Part shown: positions 1 to 9,277 of the stretch, piece by piece
How positions within the stretch are numbered: position 1 is the stretch's first letter
How the letters are laid out: each line of letters starts with the position of its first letter
Assembly (NCBI RefSeq): GCF_029714405.1
Contig: NZ_CP121650.1
Span: 6,205,001-6,269,000, forward strand
DNA from: Bradyrhizobium sp. CB82
GTDB lineage: Bacteria; Pseudomonadota; Alphaproteobacteria; Rhizobiales; Xanthobacteraceae
Direction: 5' to 3'
DNA: 64,000 nt
Notes under the pieces: model-generated
What the model was told of the DNA's origin: nothing
The model's input: the letters and a program-made list of their open reading frames with translations, nothing else
Database searches by the model: none
Translations under genes and position numbers: made by a program

Positions 1-373
1 CGAATTCGCCATCATCCAGATGGCTCGTGACCATCAGTCGCAGGCGCTGCGCCTCCTCCTGATCCGGTCCTTCAGCGATCTGCACGAAGTGCTGGACCAT
101 GCCGCGGATCAGTTCGACCAGGGTTGCGGTCGACGGCTCCCGCTCCAGAAGCTCCATCAGCGCCGGATCGGCCTCGCACTCGTCGCTGAGGATTTCGGCG
201 TAGAGCGCCGCCTTGGACGGGAAATGCTTGAACAGCAGCGCTTCGGAAATGGCCGCGGCGGCCGCCACGCTCTTGGTCGTGGTGCCGCTATACCCGTGAC
301 GGGCAAAACAACGTTTGGCGGCACCGAGGATGAGTTGCCTCCTCAGGTCGCTCGTCATACGCAATGAGCTCAT
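1..373 (-). CDS. TetR/AcrR family regulator, C-terminus cut by window edge
   Basis: A reverse-strand frame open to the window edge encodes a typical TetR N-terminal DNA-binding domain. It reads LILGAAKRCFARHGYSGTT, then SVAAAAAISEALLFKHFPSK (the recognition helix-turn-helix), then the start of a ligand-binding domain. About 120 residues are visible and the rest lies outside the window. Two in-frame ATGs are possible, at 373 and 358, and neither has a clear ribosome binding site. A perfect inverted repeat at 378-393 lies just upstream, which suggests autoregulation. The ThDP decarboxylase genes lie on the same strand further upstream, so it may or may not control them. The family call is secure; the ligand is unknown. 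Confidence 0.85.
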   Translation of the reverse strand, partial: MSSLRMTSDLRRQLILGAAKRCFARHGYSGTTTKSVAAAAAISEALLFKHFPSKAALYAEILSDECEADPALMELLEREPSTATLVELIRGMVQHFVQIAEGPDQEEAQRLRLMVTSHLDDGEF

Positions 374-377
374 GCTA

Positions 378-393
378 GTGAGTAAGCACTCAC
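378..393. promoter_or_regulatory. candidate TetR operator
   Basis: GTGAGTAAGCACTCAC has perfect 6-bp inverted arms around a 4-bp centre. It lies immediately upstream of the TetR start codon, where a self-operator is expected. Arms of the TGAGT/ACTCA type are familiar in operators of this family. Binding is inferred from symmetry and position only. Confidence 0.55.
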
Positions 394-480
394 CCACGCA
401 AAAGTCAAGTAGTATGCTGCGATGCAACCAAAATGCACTGCCGATTCAGCGGATATCGCCCCTCAAGGTGCTGGACCTAG

Positions 481-1071
481 CTAGATCGGCGGGAAGCCGA
501 GGTCGCCGCGCAGCCGGTTGACGATGTAGGTGCCGTCGCGCGTAGGCAGGATCCGGGCCAACTCGGCGCTGTCGATCTTCACATTGGCAAAACGGGGACC
601 GGCCGAGACGTCATGGACGGACGCGGCGAAACTCTCGACCTCCGCCATGCTGGAGATCGCCCGGCTGTCGTGGATGCCGCAGGCCTTGGCAACGCCGACG
701 AGATCGGCGGCGGCCGAGGTGTGGCTGGTCTGGCCGCCGGTCTCGCCATAGCGCTCGTTGTCCAGCACCACGATCGAGAGGTTGGTGGGCTTCTGCAGTC
801 CGATGGTGGCAAGGCTGCCCATCCCCATCAGCATCTCGCCGTCGCCGGTGATCACCAGCACCGGCAGCTTGGGCTGGGCCAGCGCCAGACCAAGGCCGAT
901 CATCGCGGCGCCGCCCATGCCGCCCCAAAGATAGAAGTTGCGCGCATGGTCACCGGCGGCGGTGATGTCGTTGGTCGAGGCCCCTAAGCCACCGATCGCG
1001 ACCACATCCTTGCGGTTCGCAAGCAGCGCGGCGACGACCTGACGACGATCGAGCAGATTGGTCTTGCTCAT
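481..1071 (-). CDS. ThDP-dependent decarboxylase, C-terminal (pyrophosphate-binding) subunit
   Basis: This 196-aa protein resembles the beta subunit of sulfopyruvate/phosphonopyruvate decarboxylases. The ThDP/Mg2+ motif is visible as GDGEMLMGMGS followed about 25 residues later by LDNERYGETGGQ. The N-terminal domain of a normal decarboxylase is supplied by the next gene upstream, whose stop overlaps this start by 4 bp (ATGA). The two chains therefore probably form one enzyme that decarboxylates a 2-oxo acid. The substrate cannot be read from the sequence. No sulfolactate or phosphonate genes lie nearby, so the comDE-type name should not be transferred. Confidence 0.82.
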   Translation of the reverse strand: MSKTNLLDRRQVVAALLANRKDVVAIGGLGASTNDITAAGDHARNFYLWGGMGGAAMIGLGLALAQPKLPVLVITGDGEMLMGMGSLATIGLQKPTNLSIVVLDNERYGETGGQTSHTSAAADLVGVAKACGIHDSRAISSMAEVESFAASVHDVSAGPRFANVKIDSAELARILPTRDGTYIVNRLRGDLGFPPI

Positions 1072-1607
1072 TTCGTGAAAACCTTGGCGCCGATCAGGCG
1101 CTGCGACAGGAGAACGGCGGTCGGCGTCAACGCGTTGTAAGCCTGGGCTGCGGCGGCCTCTAACACGGCCGGCACTTCGGCGGCATGCGATGCGCGCAGC
1201 GCCTTAACGCCGGCGAGTTCGAACACGCCCTGTGTGGTCGATCCCATCGGCACCTGCCAGGGATTGAACTCGCCCCATTCGCCGCGCATCGTCACCAGCG
1301 TGAGGAACGGGAAACGCAGGATCGGGATCAGCGACAGCATGTTGATGCAGTTGCCGACACCGCTCGACTGCATCAGCAGCACGCCGCGCTGTCCGCCGGC
1401 CCAGGCGCCGGCGAGCAGCGCCACGCCCTCCTCTTCGGTCGTCAGCGGAATGCCGCGCATGGCGGAGGATGCGAGCACGCGCCTGATGAGTTGGGAGTGT
1501 CCGGCATCCGGCACATAAGCCACCTGGCGGACCTCGAAACGCTCCAGGACCGCGAAGATCTCGTCAGGCCATGACGGCGGAGCATCGGCATCAGTGCGTG
1601 CGTGCAT
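1068..1607 (-). CDS. ThDP-dependent decarboxylase, N-terminal (pyrimidine-binding) subunit
   Basis: A 179-aa protein matching the alpha subunit of split ThDP decarboxylases. The stretch TTEEEGVALLAGAWAGGQRG contains the Glu expected to activate the ThDP pyrimidine ring. QSSGVGNCINML and MRGEWGEFNPWQ are also typical of the family. The open frame extends upstream to 1805, but that part overlaps the oppositely transcribed P450 gene and lacks family similarity, so I take the ATG at 1607. It is translationally coupled to the C-terminal subunit and divergent from the P450. Confidence 0.8.
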   Translation of the reverse strand: MHARTDADAPPSWPDEIFAVLERFEVRQVAYVPDAGHSQLIRRVLASSAMRGIPLTTEEEGVALLAGAWAGGQRGVLLMQSSGVGNCINMLSLIPILRFPFLTLVTMRGEWGEFNPWQVPMGSTTQGVFELAGVKALRASHAAEVPAVLEAAAAQAYNALTPTAVLLSQRLIGAKVFTK

Positions 1608-1711
1608 TTTGGTGTCCAGTCGGCTAGCAAGTCGGAAGAAGTCTAGACGGACGCATGCGTCGTTCGAAGAACAATAACGGCATATCGGCTTTAACCGGTG
1701 AGTATGGCGGG

Positions 1712-2944
1712 ATGAACGCACACGCGAGAGAGCTGGCGGCGAGCTTCGATCTGGAGCGGTTGACGCCCGAATTCTACGACAACCCCTACCCGACCTATCG
1801 TGCACTGCGGGAGAACGAGCCGGTCAAGCGCCTGCCGAACGGCACGGTGTTCCTGACGCGCTATGACGATCTCGTCACCACCTACAAGAACACGAGATCG
1901 TTCAGTTCTGACAAGAAGAAGGAGTTTGCGCCGAAATACGGCGCCTCGCTGCTCTACGAGCACCACACCACGAGCCTCGTCTTCAACGATCCGCCCGCCC
2001 ATACCCGCGTGCGGCGCCTGATCATGGGCGCGCTGTCGCCGCGCGCGATCGCGAGCATGGAGGGCGACCTGGTCGCGCTGGTCGACCGGCTGCTGGACGC
2101 CATCGCGGCCAAAGGCGACTGCGAGCTGATCGGCGACTTCGCCGCCTCCATTCCCATCGAGGTGATCGGCAACCTGCTCGATGTGCCCCATGACGAGCGC
2201 GAGCGGCTGCGCGACTGGTCGCTGGCGATTCTGGGCGCACTCGAACCCGTCGTCTCGCCAGACGCTTTTGCGCGCGGCAATCAGGCGGTGAAGGATTTCC
2301 TTGCCTATCTCGAGACGCTCGTCGCGCGGCGCCGCCAGAAGCCCGGCAATCCCGAGCGCGACGTGCTGACGCGCCTGATCCAGGGAGAAGGTGACGGCGA
2401 AGACAATGGCGAACGGCTGACCGAGACCGAGCTGCTGCACAATTGCATCTTCCTGCTCAATGCCGGCCATGAGACCACCACCAACCTGATCGGCAATGGC
2501 CTCGTGGCCCTCGATCGTCATCCGGACCAGAAGCAGCGGCTGATCCAGAACCCCGACCTGATCAAGACGGCAGTCGAGGAGATGCTGCGCTATGAGAGCT
2601 CGAACCAGCTCGGCAACCGCATGACCACCGAACCGGTGGAACTCGGCGGCGTGATGCTGTCAGCCGGCACGTCGATCACGCTGTGCATCGGCGCTGCGAA
2701 CCGCGATCCCGCGCAATTTCCTGATCCTGAAGTCTTCGACATCGCGCGCACGCCGAACCGGCATCTCGCCTTCGCCACCGGCGCGCATCAATGCGCCGGC
2801 ATGGCGCTGGCGCGGCTGGAAGGCGCGATCGCGATTTCGCGCTTCCTGGCGCGCTTCCCGAACTATGCCTTGAGCGGCCAACCGCTGCGCGGCGGACGCG
2901 TCCGCTTCCGCGGATTTTTGAGCGTGCCATGCGCGATCGGCTGA
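1712..2944 (+). CDS. cytochrome P450
   Basis: A 410-aa soluble bacterial P450 (CYP). The I-helix oxygen-activation motif AGHETTTN, the K-helix ExxR in EEMLRYES, and the haem-thiolate motif FATGAHQCAG with Cys361 are all intact. The frame opens at 1655, but the ATG at 1712 (MNAHARELAAS) gives the normal family N-terminus. It would hydroxylate a small hydrophobic substrate with electrons from a ferredoxin/reductase pair. No ferredoxin is adjacent; the nearest candidate reductase is the flavoprotein at 18523-19743. It is followed after 3 bp by the K+ channel gene. The substrate is unknown. Confidence 0.93.
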   Translation: MNAHARELAASFDLERLTPEFYDNPYPTYRALRENEPVKRLPNGTVFLTRYDDLVTTYKNTRSFSSDKKKEFAPKYGASLLYEHHTTSLVFNDPPAHTRVRRLIMGALSPRAIASMEGDLVALVDRLLDAIAAKGDCELIGDFAASIPIEVIGNLLDVPHDERERLRDWSLAILGALEPVVSPDAFARGNQAVKDFLAYLETLVARRRQKPGNPERDVLTRLIQGEGDGEDNGERLTETELLHNCIFLLNAGHETTTNLIGNGLVALDRHPDQKQRLIQNPDLIKTAVEEMLRYESSNQLGNRMTTEPVELGGVMLSAGTSITLCIGAANRDPAQFPDPEVFDIARTPNRHLAFATGAHQCAGMALARLEGAIAISRFLARFPNYALSGQPLRGGRVRFRGFLSVPCAIG

Positions 2945-2947
2945 TAC

Positions 2948-3637
2948 GTGGCGAGGACTCACATGAGTATCGAGAGCTTGCGTAAGCGCTGGGGCGATCC
3001 CCTCTTGACGGCACTGACGGGACTTCTAGTCGTGATGATGTTCGTCGTTGCACCGCTCCAGGCACTCGGGATCTTCGCCTTTCAGGTGTCCGAGCTCGTG
3101 CTCGCCCTGCTGCTCGTTTGCGGGATCTTCATCATTTCCGGGAGTCCGATCGCGGTCGGCGCGATGCTGCTCGCACTCGTCATGATCGTCACCGGCGCCG
3201 TCCTGCGGTTCCACTCGCCCTCGCTGCTAGACCTCAACCTCTTCGCCGGCGCGTGGTTCATCGTCGGCGTCACGATGGCCTGGGCGGTGGCGCGCGCGAC
3301 CTTCGCGCCCGGACGCATCAACTATCATCGCGTCGTCGGCGCCGTTCTGCTCTACCTCACGGTTGCCGTGATCTTCGCAGCCCTTTTCACCTTCGTCGGG
3401 TCGCTCGTGCCGGAAGCATTTTCCGGCATGAAAGTGGAGGATAGTCCGGCGCTGGCAAGCCAGGTGATCTATTTCAGCTTCGCGACCATGACGACGACCG
3501 GCTACGGCGACGTCTCGCCCGTGCATCCAATCGTTCGCAGCCTTTGCAATCTCGAAGCCATATTCGGACAGCTCTATCCGGCCACCTTGCTCGCGAGGCT
3601 GGTGACGCTGGAGCTCGAGCACCGCGATACGGAGTAA
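2948..3637 (+). CDS. two-TM-type potassium channel family protein
   Basis: About 229 aa with several hydrophobic segments. Near the C-terminus is the K+ selectivity filter TTTGYGDVSPV, preceded by the pore-helix-like stretch ASQVIYFSFATMT, as in the Ion_trans_2 family. There is no cytosolic RCK domain after the pore. The GTG start at 2948 is 3 bp after the P450 stop; an ATG at 2963 (MSIESLRKRWG) is equally possible. Co-transcription with the P450 is likely from spacing, but no functional link is obvious. Confidence 0.85.
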   Translation: MARTHMSIESLRKRWGDPLLTALTGLLVVMMFVVAPLQALGIFAFQVSELVLALLLVCGIFIISGSPIAVGAMLLALVMIVTGAVLRFHSPSLLDLNLFAGAWFIVGVTMAWAVARATFAPGRINYHRVVGAVLLYLTVAVIFAALFTFVGSLVPEAFSGMKVEDSPALASQVIYFSFATMTTTGYGDVSPVHPIVRSLCNLEAIFGQLYPATLLARLVTLELEHRDTE

Positions 3638-3716
3638 GGCGGCCGCCCGCGGATTTTTGAACGACTCGCGCAATATCGGTTAGACTGCGCGAGGCAGACG
3701 AGCTGGAGTGACGAAG

Positions 3717-4931
3717 ATGAACCTGTCGGTCACTGATTTCCTGGCAACGGAAGCGCGCCTCGGCACCTATAACTACGAGCCGATCGGGGTCGTCCTGTCG
3801 CGCGGCGAAGGCGTTTGGGTTTGGGATACCGAAGGCAACCGTTATCTCGATTGCCTCTCCGCCTATTCGGCGGTGAGCCAGGGCCACTGTCACCCCAAAA
3901 TCCTGGCGGCGATGGTGGAACAGGCGCACCGGCTGACGCTGACCTCCCGCGCCTTCCACAACGACCAGCTCGCCCCATTCTACGAGGAGATCGCGGCGCT
4001 GACCGGCTCCCACAAGGTGCTGCCGATGAACAGCGGCGCCGAGGCAGTCGAAAGTGCGATCAAGTCGGTGCGCAAATGGGGCTACGAGGTCAAAGGCGTG
4101 CCGGACGGCCAAGCCGAGATCATCGTCTGCACCGACAATTTCCACGGACGCACGCTGGGTGTCGTCGGTTTCTCCACGGACATTGAGACGCGCAAGCACT
4201 TTGGGCCGTTCGCACCGGGCTTCAAGATCATCCCGTTCGGCGACGCCGCGGCGCTGGAGGCAGCGATCACGCAAAACACCGTTGCCTTCCTGGTCGAGCC
4301 GATCCAGGGCGAAGCCGGCGTCATCATTCCTCCTGCCGGTTATTTCACGAAGGTGCGCGAGCTCTGCACCGCCAGCAACGTGATGCTGGTGCTCGACGAG
4401 ATTCAGACCGGGCTCGGCCGCACCGGCAAGCTGCTCGCCGAACAGCACGAAGGTATCGAGGCGGACGTGACGCTGCTCGGCAAAGCCTTGTCCGGCGGCT
4501 TCTATCCGGTGTCGGCGGTGCTTTCGAACAACGAGGTGCTCGGCACGTTCAGGCCCGGGCAGCACGGCTCGACCTTCGGCGGCAACCCGCTCGCCTGCGC
4601 GGTCGCGCGCGCGGCAATGCGCGTGCTGATCGAGGAAGGAATGATCGAAAACGCGGCCAAGCAGGGCGCGCGCTTTCTCGAAGGCCTGAAAGACATCCGC
4701 GCCAACACGATCCGCGAGGTGCGCGGGCGCGGCTTGATGCTGGCGGTCGAACTGCATCCCGAGGCTGGCCGCGCGCGCCGCTACTGTGAGGCGCTACAGG
4801 CCAATGGCATCCTCGCCAAGGATACCCATGAGCACACGATCCGCATCGCTCCGCCACTGGTGATCACCGGTGATCAGGTCGACTGGGCGCTGGAGCGGTT
4901 CGCCACCGCCCTCACGCAGGATTTCTCTTGA
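3717..4931 (+). CDS. rocD: ornithine aminotransferase
   Basis: A 404-aa class III PLP aminotransferase with strong resemblance to ornithine-oxo-acid transaminase, which makes glutamate-5-semialdehyde in arginine/ornithine catabolism. Visible motifs are [18 protein letters not shown] near the N-terminus, the PLP-phosphate region [13 protein letters not shown], the cofactor Asp in [15 protein letters not shown], the Schiff-base Lys in [16 protein letters not shown], and [15 protein letters not shown] choose the ATG at 3717, preceded by GGAG. The gene stands alone between the K+ channel and a secreted protein. Confidence 0.92.
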   Translation: MNLSVTDFLATEARLGTYNYEPIGVVLSRGEGVWVWDTEGNRYLDCLSAYSAVSQGHCHPKILAAMVEQAHRLTLTSRAFHNDQLAPFYEEIAALTGSHKVLPMNSGAEAVESAIKSVRKWGYEVKGVPDGQAEIIVCTDNFHGRTLGVVGFSTDIETRKHFGPFAPGFKIIPFGDAAALEAAITQNTVAFLVEPIQGEAGVIIPPAGYFTKVRELCTASNVMLVLDEIQTGLGRTGKLLAEQHEGIEADVTLLGKALSGGFYPVSAVLSNNEVLGTFRPGQHGSTFGGNPLACAVARAAMRVLIEEGMIENAAKQGARFLEGLKDIRANTIREVRGRGLMLAVELHPEAGRARRYCEALQANGILAKDTHEHTIRIAPPLVITGDQVDWALERFATALTQDFS

Positions 4932-5043
4932 GACTGGCCTGCGTCGGAACACCGCAAGGCCGGCGGCAGTCAACAAACGAACGATTTCGTCACCTGCGCG
5001 TTGAACAGTTGCGGGCGACTGGGACGAGCGTGGAGTTGCGATC

Positions 5044-6900
5044 ATGCTTCCGCGTGGCTCTTGCCTTTCGGCATTCTTGGTTGGTGTCTCGATGATCGCG
5101 GCGAGCCTGAGTGCGTCCGCCCAGGACCACCATGGACGGGGTGGTGGGCCGCCGGCACCGGCCGCACGCCCAGCCGCACCACCTGCACCACCTGCGATGG
5201 CTCGCCCGGCGGCGCCGCCTGCCATGGCGCGCCCCGCCGCACCGGCGTTCCATCCACCGGCGATGCCGCAGCGACCCGCGATGGCACCACACCCGGCGCC
5301 TCACATTGCCTCACCACCGCCGCGTCCGACCCCGCATATCGCTGCGCCGCCGCACGCGGCCCCGCACGTGGCCGCCCCGCGGCCTGAATTCCATAGGGCG
5401 CCGGCAGCGCCACAACGTCCGGCCATGGCACCGCGGCCGACGCCGCATATCGCAGCCCCCTCACGCCCAGCGCCACCGGCCGTGAGCGCGCGGCCGTCGC
5501 GACAGGAGCAGATGGAGCAGCGCGCGCAACAGCATCAGCAGCAGATCCAGCAGCGTCAGCAGATGGTGCAGCAACGGCAGCGCGAAGCGCTGTCGCGCCA
5601 GAGCGCGGAACGTCAGACCCGCATCGATCGGCTGCAACAGCGCGTACAGCAATTGCAGTCACAGAAACCGGAAGGCCAGCGGGCGCAACGCGCCCAGGAG
5701 CGGATGCTGCAGACACAGAACCGACTGCTGCAACGCGAACAGCGTTTGCAGCAAGGTGATCAGGCGCGCCTGCAGCGGCTGGGGCCTGAGCCCACCACAG
5801 TTGGGCGAGCCGCCACTGCTGCCGCCGTGCAGGCGGCCCAGCGCGGGGGATTTGCGGAGCGATTCCGCGAGCAGGCCAATCCGCAAAGCCAAGCGGCGCT
5901 GGTCACACGGCAGAGCGGCTGGGCTCCCCGGCAGGCATGGCAGCACCGCCATCCTGCGGTCTTTCTGGCGTGGCTGGGGCCGGTGTTCTGGCCGTATGCC
6001 TATTCGGACATTTTTGACTACACGTTCTGGTCATACGCGTACGAGCCCGGCTACTGGGCCTATGCCTACGACGACTTCGTCGACACCGTGTTCTGGGGCG
6101 GGGATGGTGCCTATTCCGCCTATGCCAGCACCAACCCGTATGACTATCCGCAAACCGGTGGCGGCTACCGCGCGCGGCGGGGCTCCAGCGCAAGCCCGCA
6201 GGCGCTACGGCAATTGTGTGACGCTCCGGACAAGGGTGTAACCGCCTGGCCGATCGCGTCGATCACGCAGGCGGTCCGGCCGACGCCCGAACAGCGCAGC
6301 CTGCTCGACGACTTGAAGGCCGCGGCGGCACAGGCTGCCGATGCATTCAAGCAATCCTGCAACGATTCCTATCCGCTGACGCCACCCGGCCGCTTGCGCG
6401 CCATGACGAACCGCGTCAGCGCCACCCTCGAGGCGGTGAAGATCGTTCGGCCGGCGCTCGAAAAATTCTATGGTTCGCTCAGCGACGAGCAGCAGGCGCG
6501 TTTCAACGCGCTTGGTCCCAATATCGGCGAGCCTTCGCAACAGCAGCCTCAGCAACAGGAAGCGAATGCTCAGCCCGGGGGCTGCGGCGATCCCAAATCA
6601 AGCCTGACGCAGTTGCCGATCGAACGCATCGATGCCGTCGTACAGCCGGCTGGCAAACAAAAGGAAGCGCTCGACCGCCTCAGCGACGCGACCAAACAGG
6701 CGGTTCAAGCACTGCAAGCTGCCTGCCCCAATGATGTGGCGTTGACACCCGTCGGACGGCTGGAAGCCATGCAGAGGCGTCTCGAAGCCATGCTGGAGGC
6801 GGCCAGTTGGGTGCAGCCCGTGTTGGACGAATTCTATGCGACGCTCAGCAGCGAGCAGAAGGCACGCTTCAACACGATGTCCCGGACGGCAAGCCAGTGA
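5044..6900 (+). CDS. secreted LTXXQ-motif / Spy-like protein with duplicated C-terminal domain
   Basis: A 618-aa exported protein. Residues 1-27 form a Sec signal peptide ending ASAQ. A Pro/Ala/His-rich low-complexity stretch follows to about residue 150, then a Gln/Arg-rich, probably coiled-coil segment to about 250. A Tyr/Trp-rich patch (DYTFWSYAYEPGYWAYAYDD) is next. The C-terminal half holds two copies of a helical LTXXQ/Spy-like unit, each with LTP-x-GRL-x-AM, a middle AxxxVxPxLxxFY, and a final LSxEQxARFN. Spy/CpxP relatives are periplasmic chaperones, so a periplasmic or envelope role is likely. The low-complexity front half is of unknown use. Confidence 0.8.
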   Translation: MLPRGSCLSAFLVGVSMIAASLSASAQDHHGRGGGPPAPAARPAAPPAPPAMARPAAPPAMARPAAPAFHPPAMPQRPAMAPHPAPHIASPPPRPTPHIAAPPHAAPHVAAPRPEFHRAPAAPQRPAMAPRPTPHIAAPSRPAPPAVSARPSRQEQMEQRAQQHQQQIQQRQQMVQQRQREALSRQSAERQTRIDRLQQRVQQLQSQKPEGQRAQRAQERMLQTQNRLLQREQRLQQGDQARLQRLGPEPTTVGRAATAAAVQAAQRGGFAERFREQANPQSQAALVTRQSGWAPRQAWQHRHPAVFLAWLGPVFWPYAYSDIFDYTFWSYAYEPGYWAYAYDDFVDTVFWGGDGAYSAYASTNPYDYPQTGGGYRARRGSSASPQALRQLCDAPDKGVTAWPIASITQAVRPTPEQRSLLDDLKAAAAQAADAFKQSCNDSYPLTPPGRLRAMTNRVSATLEAVKIVRPALEKFYGSLSDEQQARFNALGPNIGEPSQQQPQQQEANAQPGGCGDPKSSLTQLPIERIDAVVQPAGKQKEALDRLSDATKQAVQALQAACPNDVALTPVGRLEAMQRRLEAMLEAASWVQPVLDEFYATLSSEQKARFNTMSRTASQ

Positions 6901-7044
6901 CAGACGTGGCATAGCCGAAGTTCTGGCTGCCCGAGGAGTTGCTAGCGGGACTCCGCACTGGTCCTGTCGCTACCGATCTGTTCCAGCGAATGGAACCTCA
7001 GGAGCCACGCCCCATGCGCGCAAGGCATCCAAGCGCATATCGGC

Positions 7045-8673
7045 TCACGCATGGAGACTTCTTTGGCCATCTTCAGCAACCGCCGTGCGGCCGGATTCGC
7101 GATCAAGCAGCGCGGGGATACCGGCGGCCGGGACGGCATCACTGAACAGGTAGCCTTGTCCTTCTGTGCAGCCATTGGCCAGCAGATAGGCCAGTTGGCC
7201 TGCGTCTTCGACGCCCTCGGCCGTGGTCGTCAAGCCAAATCCTTTTGCAAGGCCAAGGATAGCACGAACGATCACCCGGCTGTCGGTGCTGTCGTCGAGA
7301 TGCGACACGAAGCTGCGGTCTATCTTGATCTTGTCGAGGCGAAACGAAAGCAGCTGGCTAAGCGTCGCATAACCCGTTCCGAAATCGTCGAGCGCGATGC
7401 GGACGCCGGCTCGACGGAGTTCATCAATCACGGCCTTCGCAACCCCGGTCTTTTCAACGAACGCGCTCTCGGTGATTTCAATCTCCAGGCGGCGCGGACT
7501 GAGCCCGGTTTGCCCAAGGATCGATAAAATGCGCTGTCCAAGCGCGGGATCACGCAATTGAATGGGCGAGATATTGAAGGCAAGCATAAACGCCTCCGGC
7601 CACGCATTGGCATCGAGACAGGCGCGGCGAAAAAGCTGATCTCCAAGCGCGTTGATGAGGCCCGTTTCCTCTGCGATCGGAATGAACACGTCGGGTGGAA
7701 TACGCCCCAACGTCCTGTTTTCCCAACGCGCAAGGGCCTCGAACCCGATGATGCAATTACCTTTGAGCGAAACCAGCGGCTGGTAGTGCGGCTCGATAAT
7801 ATCGGCCGTGATGGCGCTGCGAAGCTCTCGCTCGATCTGGATGCGCCGCTCGACATGCATGTCCATCTCTGGTTCGAAAAAGCGAACACACGACCTGCCA
7901 TCGCCTTGTGCGCGATAAAGTGCCCGATCTGCGCGCCTGACCAATTCGTGGAGATTGACGCCATTGATCGGAGCGATGGCGATGCCAATTCCCACACCAA
8001 GCTCGGCTGCCCCCGTCTCGATCGCGAAAGTGTCGGCGGCGGACGCCACAATACGGCGCGCCAGATTGGTGGGAACGTCGAGGGAGCTGATGTCTGGCAG
8101 GACAATCCCGAATTCGTCGCCTCCAATCCTCGCCAGGACACCGTCCTTGCGCAAGATGTCGGCGACCCTGTTGGCAAATTCGCATAGTGCCTTGTCCCCC
8201 GCTGCGTGGCCATGCGTGTCCTTGATCCTCTTGAAGCCATCAAGGCCAAGCATCAGAACGGCGACCTGGTGCGTGTCGCTGGCGAGGCCAAGGCACGCAT
8301 CAAGTTTTTCATCAAACAGGCGACGGTTAGGCAGGCCGGTCAACGGATCGTGTCGCGCCAGATCGCGCGCTTCTCCTTCTGCAATGGTTCGTGCTTTGGT
8401 TTCGCAGACGAGCTCCCGATAGCGGCGAACACTAAAGATTGTCAGCGCAACGCTCAGGAAGAACGCGACGAATATGAGGAAAACGATGTCGTCGGGTGCC
8501 GAATCCGCATAGCCCAGTCCCAGCTGAAACAGACGAGGGCCAAGCCCATAGACATGCGCCAAGATCGAAGCGAGAACGACGCCCCCGAAGAGAGCAATGA
8601 AATCCCTTGTGGCAGAACTACGCCAATCGAACCAATCGCCGTGCAGTACGCGCGATCGTGGAGTTGACTTCAT
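7045..8673 (-). CDS. membrane GGDEF-EAL dual-domain c-di-GMP enzyme
   Basis: A 542-aa protein with two N-terminal transmembrane helices, then a GGDEF diguanylate cyclase domain with the intact active site ARIGGDEFG, then an EAL phosphodiesterase domain with GFEALARW and the metal-binding loop LDDFGTGYATLSQL. Both active sites look complete, so it may make or degrade c-di-GMP. The residues before GGDEF read RKDG, so the product-inhibition RxxD I-site is absent. The frame extends to 8829, but the ATG at 8673 (MKSTPRSRVLHGDW) fits the first membrane helix. It is divergent from the second c-di-GMP gene. Confidence 0.92.
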   Translation of the reverse strand: MKSTPRSRVLHGDWFDWRSSATRDFIALFGGVVLASILAHVYGLGPRLFQLGLGYADSAPDDIVFLIFVAFFLSVALTIFSVRRYRELVCETKARTIAEGEARDLARHDPLTGLPNRRLFDEKLDACLGLASDTHQVAVLMLGLDGFKRIKDTHGHAAGDKALCEFANRVADILRKDGVLARIGGDEFGIVLPDISSLDVPTNLARRIVASAADTFAIETGAAELGVGIGIAIAPINGVNLHELVRRADRALYRAQGDGRSCVRFFEPEMDMHVERRIQIERELRSAITADIIEPHYQPLVSLKGNCIIGFEALARWENRTLGRIPPDVFIPIAEETGLINALGDQLFRRACLDANAWPEAFMLAFNISPIQLRDPALGQRILSILGQTGLSPRRLEIEITESAFVEKTGVAKAVIDELRRAGVRIALDDFGTGYATLSQLLSFRLDKIKIDRSFVSHLDDSTDSRVIVRAILGLAKGFGLTTTAEGVEDAGQLAYLLANGCTEGQGYLFSDAVPAAGIPALLDRESGRTAVAEDGQRSLHA

Positions 8674-9277
8674 CACAGTCGAACCTTCGCTGACGCCGGT
8701 TGTTCCAGTGATGTTCTTACAGGTAGCATAGGTGTCAACTGAACACCAGATGTTGTGCGGTGCGCCGATCGTCGGAACTCGAGTAACGCTTCGCAAAGCT
8801 GCTACGGTAAACGCGCCGTCGGATCGCATCGTCGTTCCGGCAAAAGTGGTTTGCGATCGACCCGGCCGGTTCGCACATCGTTAACGCGGCCAAGGCCACG
8901 ACTCGCGCCCTCAAGGTGCCGCTTCAAGACTTTGAGGGCTCTGGGGCGCGCGAGTGGAAGCCAACGGACGGCAGAGCATCGCAACTGTCCCAAGCGGCTT
9001 CTACCGGCCATGTCGATCGGCAGGTTGACGTGATCTGACGCCTCCATCGGCACGCCTCAACCACGAGGCCGTGCCCCCGGGCGATCGCTGCAGATCCTCC
9101 CGGGGAGGTTGCATGCTCTGGAATTGACGGGCCTGGCGTGTTACGATCGATGCCATGAATCTTTCTCGACCGGCTGCGCGACTCCCGAAAATCGTCCCGG
9201 TTTTAACCGCGTCTTGCGGCCGGCGAGCCACCGACAGTCCATGAAACGACTGCAGGTATCACCATGGGAGACGGTCT
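8674..9277. other. intergenic region, no gene recognised
   Basis: About 600 bp between the divergent GGDEF-EAL and GGDEF genes. Several short open frames cross it on both strands, but none has a ribosome binding site, recognisable motif or protein-like composition. Promoters for both flanking genes must lie here; I could not place them. Confidence 0.5.

Noticed and set aside
8802..9053. An 83-codon reverse ORF in the c-di-GMP intergenic region
   Set aside because: Arg/Leu-rich random-looking sequence with no start signal.
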